Shown here: positions 39,822 through 48,469 of the stretch, piece after piece
Layout: each line of letters starts with the position of its first letter
Position numbering within the stretch: position 1 is the stretch's first letter
Assembly (NCBI GenBank): GCA_039818165.1
Contig: JBCBUL010000001.1
Coordinates: 62,001-126,000 of the forward strand
Length of the DNA: 64,000 nucleotides
Direction: 5' to 3'
Origin: UBA5336 sp039818165
GTDB taxonomy: Bacteria > Pseudomonadota > Alphaproteobacteria > Caulobacterales > Hyphomonadaceae
Program-made: the position numbers and the translations under genes
Notes under the pieces: generated by a model
What the model saw: only the letters and a program-made list of their open reading frames with translations
Database searches by the model: none
Told to the model about the DNA's origin: nothing

Positions 39822-40580
39822 CTAGCGGTAAACGATCGGTGCTGGCGCCTCTGCTCGACGCTCAAACCGCGCTGGCGTTACGCGTGCTGCTGGTTGCATC
39901 CGGCGTTCCGACACGTCCCGGCCCGCAAATACTGTGCGCACAACATAGCCGTTTGAGGTCGCACGCTGGGTGGCTCCGCTATTCACGGACTTCCAACTGT
40001 CGCTGGAGTAGAAACTCAGCTCTTCAATGTCGGCAGACTCGATGTCGACGTCTGCGGACACATAGCGCGGTTGGGGCGTTGCCATGCACGCCGCGTCTTC
40101 AGACGCGCTCATACCATCGCAAAGCATGTTTCGAAGCGCTTCCTGGGTGGCTGCATCCGGAAGCGGCGGGAATGCCTCTTGAACATCAGCCTCCGAAGCG
40201 CGTGCCAGGATTACGGCAGGTTTCTCGGATGCCGGCGGCGGCGAGATCTCAGGTGTTTCGGTGGCTGTGACCAGCCGCATCGACGCTGCCAAATTCCTGA
40301 ATTGCGGATACGCGTCGGGTGCTGGCAGGGCCGCGGTTGAGACCTGCGCTTGACGGACCTGACGCAACGGCACGTCGTAAAATGTCTCGAGTTCCGGGAG
40401 GTCGGCTATCGGCTGCGGATCCTGCGGCACCAACGCGATGGTCTTGGCGTCGGTATCGTGGCCCACAACCAGTGGCACAACGCGCCAAGCGACAACTCCG
40501 AGGAGGGACGCATGTGCCCCCGCGACCAGCACCATTAGGCTCGTACGATCCATGCTGCGAATGCTCTTTACCCCTGACAT
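39822..40580 (-). CDS. Hypothetical protein with one membrane anchor
   Basis: The 252-residue protein has one hydrophobic helix (about 14-38, LMVLVAGAHASLLGVVAWRVVPLVV) followed by a Pro-rich soluble region with two cysteines (MLCDGMSASEDAACMAT, near 152-165) and a C-terminus rich in Arg and Ala. It is probably anchored in the inner membrane with its body outside the cytoplasm. I do not recognise a family. The start could be 40580 or 40553; neither has a convincing ribosome site. Confidence 0.62.
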   Translation of the reverse strand: MSGVKSIRSMDRTSLMVLVAGAHASLLGVVAWRVVPLVVGHDTDAKTIALVPQDPQPIADLPELETFYDVPLRQVRQAQVSTAALPAPDAYPQFRNLAASMRLVTATETPEISPPPASEKPAVILARASEADVQEAFPPLPDAATQEALRNMLCDGMSASEDAACMATPQPRYVSADVDIESADIEELSFYSSDSWKSVNSGATQRATSNGYVVRTVFAGRDVSERRMQPAARVTPARFERRAEAPAPIVYR

Positions 40581-40672
40581 AAATGCAACATTAGCTGCAG
40601 AAGTCGTCGTTGGACGTTAATTCTAGGCAATATAGAAGCTGATTCGCGAATTCCACAGCCCGCGCATTGAAT

Positions 40673-41557
40673 CTAAAGCGTAATTGCGAGGGCGCCTCGC
40701 GTCGCCTTGCGATAGTCATCGATCAGCATTTCGGTCATTTCGCCGGGCTTGTAGTCTATGCCAGCGATTTCGCGAACAGGCGTTATCTCAGCGGCGGACC
40801 CCGTAATGAAGCACTCGGAGAATGAATTCAGTTCGTCCGGGTGGATCTGACGTTCAACAACTTCGATCTGGCGCGCCTTTGCCATGGAGATCACTGTCTG
40901 ACGGGTTAATCCGTTCAGGAAACAATCTGGCGTTGGCGTGTGCAGCGCGCCGTCACGCTGGAAAAACACGTTTGCTCCCGTCGCTTCAGCAACAAGACCC
41001 CTGTAGTCCAGCATAAGCGCGTCGGCAAAGCCTTCGCGCTCTGCGGCATGTTTGGACATGGTACAGATCATGTAGAGGCCCGCGGCCTTGGCGTCATGGG
41101 GGGCAGTGTCGGGCGCTGGCCGGCGCCAGTCGGCCATTGTCAGGCGAATGCCAGCCATCTTGTCGTCGAAATAGTCCCCCCACGCCCAGGCGGCGATTGC
41201 CAGGTGGATCGTATTGTCTTTTGCAGACAGCCCCATCTTTTCAGACCCGCGCCAGGCGATTGCGCGAATATACGCGTCATCGAGACCTGATTTTGCGAGG
41301 ACATCTCGCTTCGCAGCGTCGATTTCTTCCGCTGTGAAGGGGATATCGTAGTCGAGAATGCGTGCTGAATTGACCAGACGCCGCGAGTGATCCATCGAGC
41401 GGAAAATTTCGCCGCCATAGGCCCGTTCGCCTTCAAAGACTGAAGACCCGTAGTGCAGCGAATGTGTCAGCAGGTGGACTTTGGTGTCACGCCACGGGAT
41501 GAAGTCTCCATTCATCCAAATGTGTCCGTCACGATCGTCGAAGGGAATGAAGTCCAT
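40673..41557 (-). CDS. ilvE: Branched-chain amino acid aminotransferase
   Basis: IlvE transfers the amino group from glutamate to the keto acids of leucine, isoleucine and valine, linking with leuB/leuD in this window. The 294-residue protein has the class IV fold: WMNGDFIPWRD at the start, LTHSLHYGSSVFEGERAYGG, DALMLDYRGLVAEATGANVFF, and SECFITGSAAEITPVREIAG. It is divergent from the MarR-like gene across 90 bp, an arrangement seen in other alphaproteobacteria. Confidence 0.95.
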   Translation of the reverse strand: MDFIPFDDRDGHIWMNGDFIPWRDTKVHLLTHSLHYGSSVFEGERAYGGEIFRSMDHSRRLVNSARILDYDIPFTAEEIDAAKRDVLAKSGLDDAYIRAIAWRGSEKMGLSAKDNTIHLAIAAWAWGDYFDDKMAGIRLTMADWRRPAPDTAPHDAKAAGLYMICTMSKHAAEREGFADALMLDYRGLVAEATGANVFFQRDGALHTPTPDCFLNGLTRQTVISMAKARQIEVVERQIHPDELNSFSECFITGSAAEITPVREIAGIDYKPGEMTEMLIDDYRKATRGALAITL

Positions 41558-41647
41558 GGGGTCGGGTGTCCTTGATCTGACGTCGCAGCGCTAAGCGCAT
41601 CATCTGTGCGCTTGCGCTTGGTGTATCTGACAGTCCATTCTCAAACC

Positions 41648-42118
41648 ATGCCACATGAAGTCAACACACCGTCAGTGCCTGCCGCAGACATGCGACTCTA
41701 CTTGCGCGACGAAGAACTCGACCGCGGGGCCGGTTTAATCCTCATGGGGGAACGCGCCCTGGCCGCCGCATCGGAGCAGGCGCGTAAAGCTGCAGGGCTC
41801 ACAAAGGGGGAGTTACAAGTTCTGCTGTCCATCATGACAACGCCCGGCCAGGACGTGTCGACGCTTCGGGCGCGGTTGGCGATGACCGTGCCAACGTGTG
41901 CGAGGCTTTTGGGTGCGCTGGACAAACGAGGCCTCATTGCGAGAAACCCGGGGGGTGATGATCGGCGAAGGCGCGCAATACGCCTCTCCGAAGACGGAAT
42001 TGCGGTGCTGAGCCCGATCCTGTCTTCCATGCGAAAGGCTCTGAGAGAAGCCTACAAGACGGCGGGTCCCGGGTCGGTTGCGGGCGCAAGGTCTTTGCTC
42101 GAGGCGATTGCACGATGA
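41648..42118 (+). CDS. petP: MarR family transcriptional regulator, PetP-like
   Basis: The 156-residue protein has the winged-helix layout of MarR: GLTKGELQVLLSIMTTPGQDVSTLRARLAMTVPTCARLLGALDKRGLI with the wing GGDDRRRRAIRLSEDG and a C-terminal helix for dimerisation. Its gene overlaps the response regulator by 4 bp. MarR-OmpR pairs divergent from ilvE match the petP-petR arrangement known from Rhodobacter, where they control cytochrome bc1 and other genes. The start at 41648 lacks a visible ribosome site. Confidence 0.82.
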   Translation: MPHEVNTPSVPAADMRLYLRDEELDRGAGLILMGERALAAASEQARKAAGLTKGELQVLLSIMTTPGQDVSTLRARLAMTVPTCARLLGALDKRGLIARNPGGDDRRRRAIRLSEDGIAVLSPILSSMRKALREAYKTAGPGSVAGARSLLEAIAR

Positions 42119-42786
42119 CCGACAGCCATATTCTTGTCGCCGACGATGATGATCGAATCCGCGACCTCCTGAAGCGCTACCTCGTTCGGGCGGGATATCG
42201 CGTCACGGCCGTCGGCGATGCGCCGTCTGCACGCCGCATGCTCCAAACACTCGCATTCGACCTTGCGATCTTTGATATCATGATGCCCGGCGAGGATGGG
42301 CTTTCGCTCCTGTCGGGCGTACGCGAAGAAATCGAAACGCCCGTGATCATTTTGACCGCGCGCGGCGACCCCGACGACCGGATTGAAGGGTTGCGTCGCG
42401 GCGCGGATGACTATCTTGCAAAGCCCTTTGAGCCGGAGGAGCTAGAGCTGCGCATCGCCGCGATCCTCCGCCGGCGGTCGCCCGACGAAGCACCAAGCGA
42501 AATCCGGATCTCGGGACTTCTGTTCGACCCGGAGCGGGGTGAATTGAGCCACGGAGACAAGCGAATTCGCCTCACCGACTCTGAATCTGCACTTCTCGCC
42601 AGACTTGCTGCAACACCGGGTGAGCCCGTGAGCCGGGAAGATCTTGCCGATGCAACATCTTCGGGCCTCGAGAGGGCCATCGATGTGCAGGTGACCCGCT
42701 TACGCCGCAAAATCGAACGCGATCCGCGTGACCCCGCCCACTTGCAGACGGTACGGGGGATCGGGTACCGGCTGCTGATCGATTGA
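42115..42786 (+). CDS. petR: OmpR family response regulator, PetR-like
   Basis: The 223-residue protein has a receiver domain with ILVADDDDRIRDLLKRYLVRAGYRV, the phosphorylation site FDIMMPGEDG (about Asp55), LTARGDP and AKPFEPEEL, then an OmpR-type winged helix ending VTRLRRKIERDPRDPAHLQTVRGIGYRLL. It is coupled to the MarR-like gene by ATGA and to the FkbM gene by TTGA. Its likely sensor is the histidine kinase encoded two genes downstream. Confidence 0.93.
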   Translation: MTDSHILVADDDDRIRDLLKRYLVRAGYRVTAVGDAPSARRMLQTLAFDLAIFDIMMPGEDGLSLLSGVREEIETPVIILTARGDPDDRIEGLRRGADDYLAKPFEPEELELRIAAILRRRSPDEAPSEIRISGLLFDPERGELSHGDKRIRLTDSESALLARLAATPGEPVSREDLADATSSGLERAIDVQVTRLRRKIERDPRDPAHLQTVRGIGYRLLID

Positions 42787-43628
42787 CGGATACCACGCCC
42801 ATGGCCCAGCCGGAATTTGGCACATATGCCCCGTCATTCTGGGTCAAAGTCCTGCTTGGGCTGTCTCAGAACACTTTGCTTGGGCGCGGGAAGGCGCGGC
42901 GTTGGATGTCGGCTCGGCTTCAAAAAGCCCATCAGGGACCGCTCGACGCCCATCTTTGGCGACAACCTGCGCGTATACATGTGGGCGCAAACAATAATGA
43001 ACTCAAAGCGTTGCTCAATCCCGCTAGTTTCAACAAAGCAGAGCTGCAGACACTGCGTGCGCACCTTCCGCGACGCGGCGGAGTGTTCGTCGATATCGGC
43101 GCAAATGTTGGGATGATGTCTTTGGCCGCGCGGGCACATCTGGAGACCGGGACAATCGTTTCCATCGAGCCCCAGCCGGTCATGTTCGAGCGACTGGCGT
43201 TCAACCTGGTGGATGCTGGCGAGCAAAACGGGGTGACCCACAAACTCGTGCAGGCCGCTATCGGGCCAACGGTCGGAGAGGCCAATCTGGCCATCCCAAG
43301 CCAGCCCGGTATGGCGACGCTTGCTGAAGCTGCTTCCAGCGTTGGCCAGACTGTTACCGTCGCAGTACTGCCGCTGGAAAAGGTTTGCCGGGATCAAGCC
43401 GTCGACGCCATTGATGTCTTGAAGATCGATGTTGAAGGGTATGAGGACCAGGCGCTCTTGCCGTTCTTTGAGTCCGCCCCGCGCACGCTATGGCCCCGCG
43501 TAATCATCATGGAACACTGCCATTCTCAGCGATGGTCGAGCGACGTTATCGCGGCGTTGCTAGGCGAAGGATATGCGCAGTTGCGGCGAGATCGTCAGAA
43601 CACTTGTCTGGAGTTGGTCAAGTCGTGA
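42783..43628 (+). CDS. FkbM family methyltransferase
   Basis: The 281-residue protein has FVDIGANVGMMSLAARAHL (motif I, about residues 101-119) and the FkbM signature DVLKIDVEGYEDQALL near 220, followed by IIMEHCHSQRW. FkbM enzymes methylate sugar or polyketide hydroxyls, or lipid and glycan substrates. The TTG at 42783 overlaps the petR stop; an ATG at 42801 is an alternative. The gene lies between a response regulator and its probable kinase and overlaps the kinase by 4 bp (GTGA), which is unusual. Confidence 0.85.
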   Translation: MTDTTPMAQPEFGTYAPSFWVKVLLGLSQNTLLGRGKARRWMSARLQKAHQGPLDAHLWRQPARIHVGANNNELKALLNPASFNKAELQTLRAHLPRRGGVFVDIGANVGMMSLAARAHLETGTIVSIEPQPVMFERLAFNLVDAGEQNGVTHKLVQAAIGPTVGEANLAIPSQPGMATLAEAASSVGQTVTVAVLPLEKVCRDQAVDAIDVLKIDVEGYEDQALLPFFESAPRTLWPRVIIMEHCHSQRWSSDVIAALLGEGYAQLRRDRQNTCLELVKS

Positions 43629-44917
43629 TCCGCCTCCGGGATATTATGCCTAAGGGGTATTGGCCGCGCATCGCTCTGATCGCCTTTCTGCCGATTGTTG
43701 CCATGATGGTTGGCATGACCTGGTACTTCTTTGACGGGCACATGCGCAGCGTTAATCAGAGACTGGCCGACTCTGTCGCGCGCGACACCGCCCTGATCGC
43801 CATGACCCATGATCGCGACCCGGCCGTGACCCGTGCGAGCCTCGATGTTTTCAACGATACACAGGGCGAAACGCTCGAGATTTTGGGCGCGTGTCCCCAG
43901 TCCGACAATCGGGCGACGATCCAGCGGCGTTTGCCCAGTGTGATGACGGCTCTCAACAACCGAATTGATCGGCCTTTTGATATTTCGCTGACGGGCGAGC
44001 GCGATGACATTCTCTTGTGCTTGAACAGTGGCGCCGACGTCCTCGTGTTCACCATTCCCCGCAAACGCGCGGTCATCATCAATGGGCATATCTATATCGT
44101 CTGGGTGTTGGGGTTTGGCCTTATTCTCCTGGCAGCAGCCTATGGTTTCCTGCGCAACCAGGTGCGGTCCATCCTGCAATTGACGGAAGCCGCAAAGGCA
44201 TTCGGTCGGGGACAGGAAATGCAGGACTTTCGCCCGTCTGGCGCCACGGAGGTCCGCGATGCGGCTCGCGCCGTCATGGACATGAAGCGCCGCCTCACCG
44301 CATTTACCGAGCAGCGTACAGCCATGCTGGCCGGCGTGAGCCATGATCTGCGCACCCCGCTGACAAGGCTGAAACTACAGCTCGCCATGATGGAAGACAC
44401 AGAAGACCTCCGCGCGGCCAAACAGGACGTATCTCGCATGGGCGAAATGCTAGAGGAGTACCTCGCCTTTGCCCGTGGCGAGGAAACCGAGCAAGCGTCA
44501 ACCTTCCGGCTCGACGATCTGCTGCGGGAGGTTGCCACAAGGGCCGGAGAAACCGTCGAAGTTGGCGAGCTGCCCGAGATTGAGGTGACGGCACGGCGGT
44601 TGGCGCTGTCGCGTGCAATCGCAAACCTGATCAACAACGCCGTCACTTACGGAAATAAGGTGGTGGTGGATCTGAAAGATGGACCTAAAGGCAAGGATAT
44701 TCTGGTCGACGACAATGGGCCCGGCATACCCGCGGAAAAACGTGAGGACGCTTTCAAGCCTTTCATGCGACTAGACGATACCCGGTCCAGCTATCTGCCG
44801 GGTAGCGGGTTGGGCCTGGCCTTGGCGCGGGATACTGCTCGCGGCCATGGTGGTGATGTTCGCCTTGAGTCTTCCCCCTTGGGCGGCTTGCGAGCACGCC
44901 TTCGCTTGCCGCAATAG
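43625..44917 (+). CDS. Two-component sensor histidine kinase (EnvZ-like)
   Basis: From the GTG at 43625 the protein is 430 residues. It has an N-terminal membrane helix (about 15-33), a periplasmic domain to about 145, a second helix (about 152-174), a HAMP linker, and the dimerisation box AGVSHDLRTPLTRLKLQL with the phosphorylatable histidine. The ATPase domain has LINNAVTYGN, DILVDDNGPGIP and PGSGLGLALARD. It probably phosphorylates the PetR-like regulator. The upstream reading frame is longer, but a GTG overlapping the FkbM stop is a better start. Confidence 0.88.
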   Translation: MIRLRDIMPKGYWPRIALIAFLPIVAMMVGMTWYFFDGHMRSVNQRLADSVARDTALIAMTHDRDPAVTRASLDVFNDTQGETLEILGACPQSDNRATIQRRLPSVMTALNNRIDRPFDISLTGERDDILLCLNSGADVLVFTIPRKRAVIINGHIYIVWVLGFGLILLAAAYGFLRNQVRSILQLTEAAKAFGRGQEMQDFRPSGATEVRDAARAVMDMKRRLTAFTEQRTAMLAGVSHDLRTPLTRLKLQLAMMEDTEDLRAAKQDVSRMGEMLEEYLAFARGEETEQASTFRLDDLLREVATRAGETVEVGELPEIEVTARRLALSRAIANLINNAVTYGNKVVVDLKDGPKGKDILVDDNGPGIPAEKREDAFKPFMRLDDTRSSYLPGSGLGLALARDTARGHGGDVRLESSPLGGLRARLRLPQ

Positions 44918-45009
44918 CGCGGCCATTGACCTGCGCCTGCGCATGGTGGATTTGGCCTTCCAACAGCGCGGTGAAACGCTTCAACGAATTCAGTTCTCAG
45001 GACCTCTCC

Positions 45010-45735
45010 ATGACCAAACTCATTCGACCTTCGGGGCGCGCTGCCGACGAGCTTCGCCAAGTCTCTCTGGAAACTGGCGTAACGCGCTACGCTGAAGGGT
45101 CATGCCTCGCGAAATTCGGCCACACACATGTGCTGTGCACAGCCAGCTGGAGTGACAATGTGCCCGGCTGGGTGCGTGGATCGGGCAAGGGCTGGGTCAC
45201 CGGTGAGTATGGCATGCTCCCACGGGCGACGCACACGCGCGGCAACCGGGAAGCTGCGCGCGGAAAGCAGTCGGGCAGGACCCAGGAGATCCAACGCCTG
45301 ATTGGCCGATCTCTCCGCTCTGTCTGTGACCTGTCAGCGCTTGGAGAGAACCAGATCACCATCGATTGCGATGTCATCCAGGCAGATGGTGGCACGCGCA
45401 CCGCGTCTATCACCGGTGGCTTTGTCGCCCTGTCCTTGGCCTGCCGCTATCTGATTGAAGAGGGTGTCATCACGGAAAACCCCATTCGGAAACAGGCTGC
45501 CGCGATTTCCGTGGGGCTGTTCCAGGACACACCCGTCCTGGACCTGGACTACCCAGAAGACAGCGGCGGCGAGGGCGACATGAACGTGGTGATGAGCTCC
45601 GATGGCGGCTTTATCGAAGTCCAAGGCACCGGCGAAGAGCGCCCAATGACCCGGGCTGAACTCGCCACGCTGCTGGAACTTGCTGAAAAAGGGTGTGATG
45701 AACTCTTTGATGCCCAGCGCGCCGCGCTGGAGTAA
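45010..45735 (+). CDS. rph: Ribonuclease PH
   Basis: RNase PH trims tRNA 3' ends by phosphorolysis. The 241-residue protein begins MTKLIRPSGRAADELRQVSLETG and shows EGSCLAKFGHTHVLCTAS, GWVTGEYGMLPRATHTRGNREA, GRTQEIQRLIGRSLRSVCDL, and DCDVIQADGGTRTASITG. The ATG at 45010 has AGGA upstream. In many alphaproteobacteria rdgB and hemW follow directly; here a minus-strand regulator pair intervenes. The 92 bp before it shows nothing notable. Confidence 0.97.
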   Translation: MTKLIRPSGRAADELRQVSLETGVTRYAEGSCLAKFGHTHVLCTASWSDNVPGWVRGSGKGWVTGEYGMLPRATHTRGNREAARGKQSGRTQEIQRLIGRSLRSVCDLSALGENQITIDCDVIQADGGTRTASITGGFVALSLACRYLIEEGVITENPIRKQAAAISVGLFQDTPVLDLDYPEDSGGEGDMNVVMSSDGGFIEVQGTGEERPMTRAELATLLELAEKGCDELFDAQRAALE

Positions 45736-45740
45736 CCGGC

Positions 45741-45980
45741 CTACTCCGCCGCGAGTGCTTCGCTGGCACCACCATTTTCCTCGTCAAAGACCAGAATATC
45801 GCCGGGTTGGCAGTCCAACTCTCGGCAAAGGGCTTCAAGGGTCGAAAACCGAACGGCTTTGGCCTTGCCCGTCTTGAGGATCGAAAGGTTTGCCAGAGTC
45901 ACGCCCACACGCTCTGACAATTCTGTCAGGGATATGCGGCGGTCCAGAAGCACACGGTCGAGGGTCACACGGATAGACAT
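45741..45980 (-). CDS. YozG-like helix-turn-helix transcriptional regulator
   Basis: The 79-residue XRE-type protein reads RRISLTELSERVGVTLANLSILKTGKAKAVRFSTLEALCRELDCQPGDILVF, the compact HTH form found next to DUF2975 membrane proteins. It starts 9 bp after the DUF2975 gene on the same strand and is therefore the second gene of a two-gene unit. Such partners typically regulate the operon and respond to signals passed by the membrane protein. The pair lies opposite to the rph-rdgB direction. Confidence 0.88.
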   Translation of the reverse strand: MSIRVTLDRVLLDRRISLTELSERVGVTLANLSILKTGKAKAVRFSTLEALCRELDCQPGDILVFDEENGGASEALAAE

Positions 45981-45989
45981 TTCACCCTC

Positions 45990-46520
45990 CTATATGGTCA
46001 TTTTTTCTTCTTCGCGAAGGCGTGTGCCCTCACGAAAGACTTGCGACAGAATAAACAAGGCAGCCACTGCGGCCCAAACAACGAAATTGATGCCCAAGGC
46101 TGGCCTTGAGATCGCGTCTTCCGCCGGAATGAAGCCCCGCATGCACAAGACAAATACGATGGATGCGATTTCCATCACGCCGAGCGCCAGCGCAATTCTT
46201 GTCAGACGCTGCGCGTTCTCAGGGACAAAGGGATCACCCTCGGCCAGGGTGGTCAGGATGCGGCGTAGCTGCACGCACACATAAACGATGCCCGGAAGGA
46301 TGACCGCAATGGTCGCAAGGGTGAAGACAAAATTGAGCGAACTGATATCGGCCACCGCATCGCCGCCCGGAAGGCTGAGCGCGCCGGAATTGAGACTTGC
46401 GAACAGACCGATCAGCAGGAGGACGAACACCAGTGATCCCACAATGGCAGTGAGCCAGATCACGACGGTCATAAGCACAGAGAGCGCTGCGGCCATGGAA
46501 TTGCGCGGACTTGATGTCAT
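45990..46520 (-). CDS. DUF2975 domain membrane protein
   Basis: From the ATG at 46520 the 176-residue protein has four hydrophobic helices (about 8-35, 52-80, 98-125 and 140-160) and the characteristic middle segment LRRILTTLAEGDPFVPENAQRLTRIALALGVMEI. This is the DUF2975 family, usually found with a YozG-like regulator, as here. Its role is unknown and it may sense membrane or metabolite state. Longer N-terminal extensions read into the rdgB leader and are unlikely. Confidence 0.85.
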   Translation of the reverse strand: MTSSPRNSMAAALSVLMTVVIWLTAIVGSLVFVLLLIGLFASLNSGALSLPGGDAVADISSLNFVFTLATIAVILPGIVYVCVQLRRILTTLAEGDPFVPENAQRLTRIALALGVMEIASIVFVLCMRGFIPAEDAISRPALGINFVVWAAVAALFILSQVFREGTRLREEEKMTI

Positions 46521-46588
46521 ATTGGGCCGAATTCCTTTGTCGGGCGGATGCCCCACAGCCAGAATGCCGTGAGACGGTGACTTTGCCG

Positions 46589-46616
46589 TTAAACGATATA
46601 CTGGTTCATCGTAAAA
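46589..46616. promoter_or_regulatory. Possible operator between DUF2975 and rdgB
   Basis: TTAAACGAT (46589-46597) and ATCGTAAAA (46608-46616) form an imperfect inverted repeat (7 of 9 matching) with a 10-bp spacer, in the gap divergent from DUF2975 and ahead of rdgB. It could be bound by the YozG-like regulator. This is a by-eye proposal only. Confidence 0.3.
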
Positions 46617-46686
46617 GCAAGAAACCTGCCGCAGGGAGGCTGACATCGTTTCTGAGACCCCAATACGAAAGCTGGAACCGGGACGC

Positions 46687-47259
46687 TTGGTGGCCGCCAC
46701 CCACAACAAGGGCAAGGTGCGGGAGTTGAAGGACTTATTCGAACCCCTGGGCTTCGAGGTGGTGTCAGCTGGGGATCTTGGCCTCGACGAGCCAGACGAG
46801 ACGGAATTTACGTTTGCAGGCAACGCACTGATCAAGGCGCGCGCTGCCTGTCAGGCAACAGGGGCGCCTGCCTTGTCGGATGATAGCGGTTTGAGTGTTG
46901 ATGCCCTTGGAGGACAGCCTGGTGTGTTTACCGCGGATTGGGCCGGCGAGCCGCGAGATTTCTATCGCGCGATGGAGAAAGTCGAGCGCGCGCTGAAAGA
47001 CGTGGATGCGACCGATAGGTCTGCCCAATTCAACTGTTGTCTCGCCGTCGTCTGGCCAGATGGCGAGGAAATCGTTTTTGAAGGTCTTGTGCGTGGCGCT
47101 CTGGTTTGGCCTCCTCGCGGGGAGCGAGGGTTCGGCTTTGATCCGGTATTCGTGGCAGACGGTGATACCGAAACGTTTGGGGAAATGGACCCTGCGAAGA
47201 AGCACGCCATGAGCCACCGTGCCGACGCCTTCGCAAAGCTGAAAGCCGCCCTGCTTTGA
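46687..47259 (+). CDS. rdgB: Non-canonical purine NTP pyrophosphatase (RdgB/HAM1)
   Basis: RdgB hydrolyses dITP, XTP and related nucleotides. The protein shows VAATHNKGKVRELKDLFEPLGF, ETEFTFAGNALIKARAACQATGAPALSDDSGLSVDALGG and RGFGFDPVFVADGDTETFGEMDPAKKHAMSHRADAF. The TTG at 46687 is given as the conservative start. No ATG occurs in frame after the stop at 46612, while a strong GGGAGG site at 46634-46639 lies 5 nt before an in-frame ATC (46645) that would add the residues VSETPIRKLEPGR. The hemW TTG overlaps the stop by 4 bp. Confidence 0.93.
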   Translation: MVAATHNKGKVRELKDLFEPLGFEVVSAGDLGLDEPDETEFTFAGNALIKARAACQATGAPALSDDSGLSVDALGGQPGVFTADWAGEPRDFYRAMEKVERALKDVDATDRSAQFNCCLAVVWPDGEEIVFEGLVRGALVWPPRGERGFGFDPVFVADGDTETFGEMDPAKKHAMSHRADAFAKLKAALL

Positions 47260-48419
47260 CGTTTCCGACCTCGGCCTTGGGAGGGGGCTACGGCTTCGGG
47301 GTCTATATCCACTGGCCCTATTGCACCCGTATCTGCCCCTATTGCGACTTCAATGTGTATGCTGCCAAGAACCGGGACACTGGACCTTTGGTGGAAGCAA
47401 TTTGCGCCGACCTGGTGCGCCAGCATGAGAGTTTTGGAGCCTCCCACAGCCTCAGCACGATTTACTTTGGTGGGGGTACACCGTCGCTTTTGGGCGAAGC
47501 AGGCCTTGCGCAGATACTCGAGACAGTTCACGCGTGCTTCGGTGCTCCCCGTTGGGAAACCACGCTTGAGGCAAACCCGCTCGACGTTACGCGAGAGTCC
47601 CTGTCCTCCTGGAACAGGCTCGGCATCACGCGGCTGTCTCTCGGGGTTCAGTCCCTGCGCGATGAGGCGTTGGGCTTTCTCGGGCGCGATCATACCAGCG
47701 CGCAGGCGCGCCGCGCCGTTCAGGACGCTCTGGTCATGTTTCCAAGCACCAGTATGGACTTGATTTACGCGCGTCCGAGCCAATCCATAAGCGATTGGGA
47801 GGTTGAACTTGGTGAGACACTATCGCTTGGGGCGCCGCACCTGTCCCTCTATGAGCTGACGATCGAAGAACGGACAGTGTTCGGAAAGAAAGCGGCCAGG
47901 GGTGAGCTTGCTCCTATGGACGATGATGCCCAGGCGGACCTTTACGAACGAACGCAGGAGATTTGTGAAGCTGCCGGCTTGCCCGCTTATGAAATATCAA
48001 ACCATGCCAGGAGCGCCGCCTTCGAGAGCTCACACAATCGCATCTACTGGCAAAGTGGTGACTGGATTGGCGTCGGTCCCGGCGCCCATGGTCGGTTGAC
48101 CCAGGCGGGTAAACGCCTCGCAACGCAGGCTTTGCGCACGCCGGCAGCGTATATTCAGGCGGCCAAAAGCAACCTGCCGCAGATCGAGGTCGAAGCATTG
48201 TCGGGCACCGACACGCTCAGGGAATTTGTGGCCATGGGGCTTCGCCCACGCGAGGGGATCGACTTGCAACGTGCGAGCGCCATGGGTCTTACGTTCAACC
48301 CAACTCTTTTGAGCGATCTTGAATCCGAGGGGTTGATGACCAGGTCCGCCGATCGCATTACATTGACGGGAAACGGTCGCCTGCTTGCCGACCATATCAC
48401 CGCCCGGCTTGCGCCTTAG
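47256..48419 (+). CDS. hemW: Radical SAM heme chaperone HemW
   Basis: The 387-residue protein begins with TTG overlapping the rdgB stop. It carries the radical SAM cluster in YIHWPYCTRICPYCDFNVY (CxxxCxxC), TIYFGGGTPSLL, LGVQSLRDEALGFLGRDH, and LSLYELTIEERTVFGKKAARGEL, the HemW branch of the HemN family. HemW inserts heme into client proteins and lacks coproporphyrinogen oxidase activity. It is co-transcribed with rdgB. A hairpin follows the stop. Confidence 0.94.
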   Translation: MTFPTSALGGGYGFGVYIHWPYCTRICPYCDFNVYAAKNRDTGPLVEAICADLVRQHESFGASHSLSTIYFGGGTPSLLGEAGLAQILETVHACFGAPRWETTLEANPLDVTRESLSSWNRLGITRLSLGVQSLRDEALGFLGRDHTSAQARRAVQDALVMFPSTSMDLIYARPSQSISDWEVELGETLSLGAPHLSLYELTIEERTVFGKKAARGELAPMDDDAQADLYERTQEICEAAGLPAYEISNHARSAAFESSHNRIYWQSGDWIGVGPGAHGRLTQAGKRLATQALRTPAAYIQAAKSNLPQIEVEALSGTDTLREFVAMGLRPREGIDLQRASAMGLTFNPTLLSDLESEGLMTRSADRITLTGNGRLLADHITARLAP

Positions 48420-48436
48420 TCACTCCGAAAAGCAAA

Positions 48437-48469
48437 GCACCCGGACAGCTGGGGAAACCGTCCGGGCGC
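48437..48469 (+). terminator. Hairpin after hemW
   Basis: CCCGGAC (48440-48446) pairs with GTCCGGG (48460-48466), extended by GC pairs. No T tract follows. The rest of the gap to 48660 becomes AT-rich (48575-48640), with a small AGTGA/TCACT inverted repeat near 48570-48588, and holds no gene that I can support. Confidence 0.4.

Noticed and set aside
42115..44917. CRISPR array, tRNA or rRNA genes
   Set aside because: I looked for these here and across the window and found no spaced repeats, tRNA cloverleafs or rRNA motifs.
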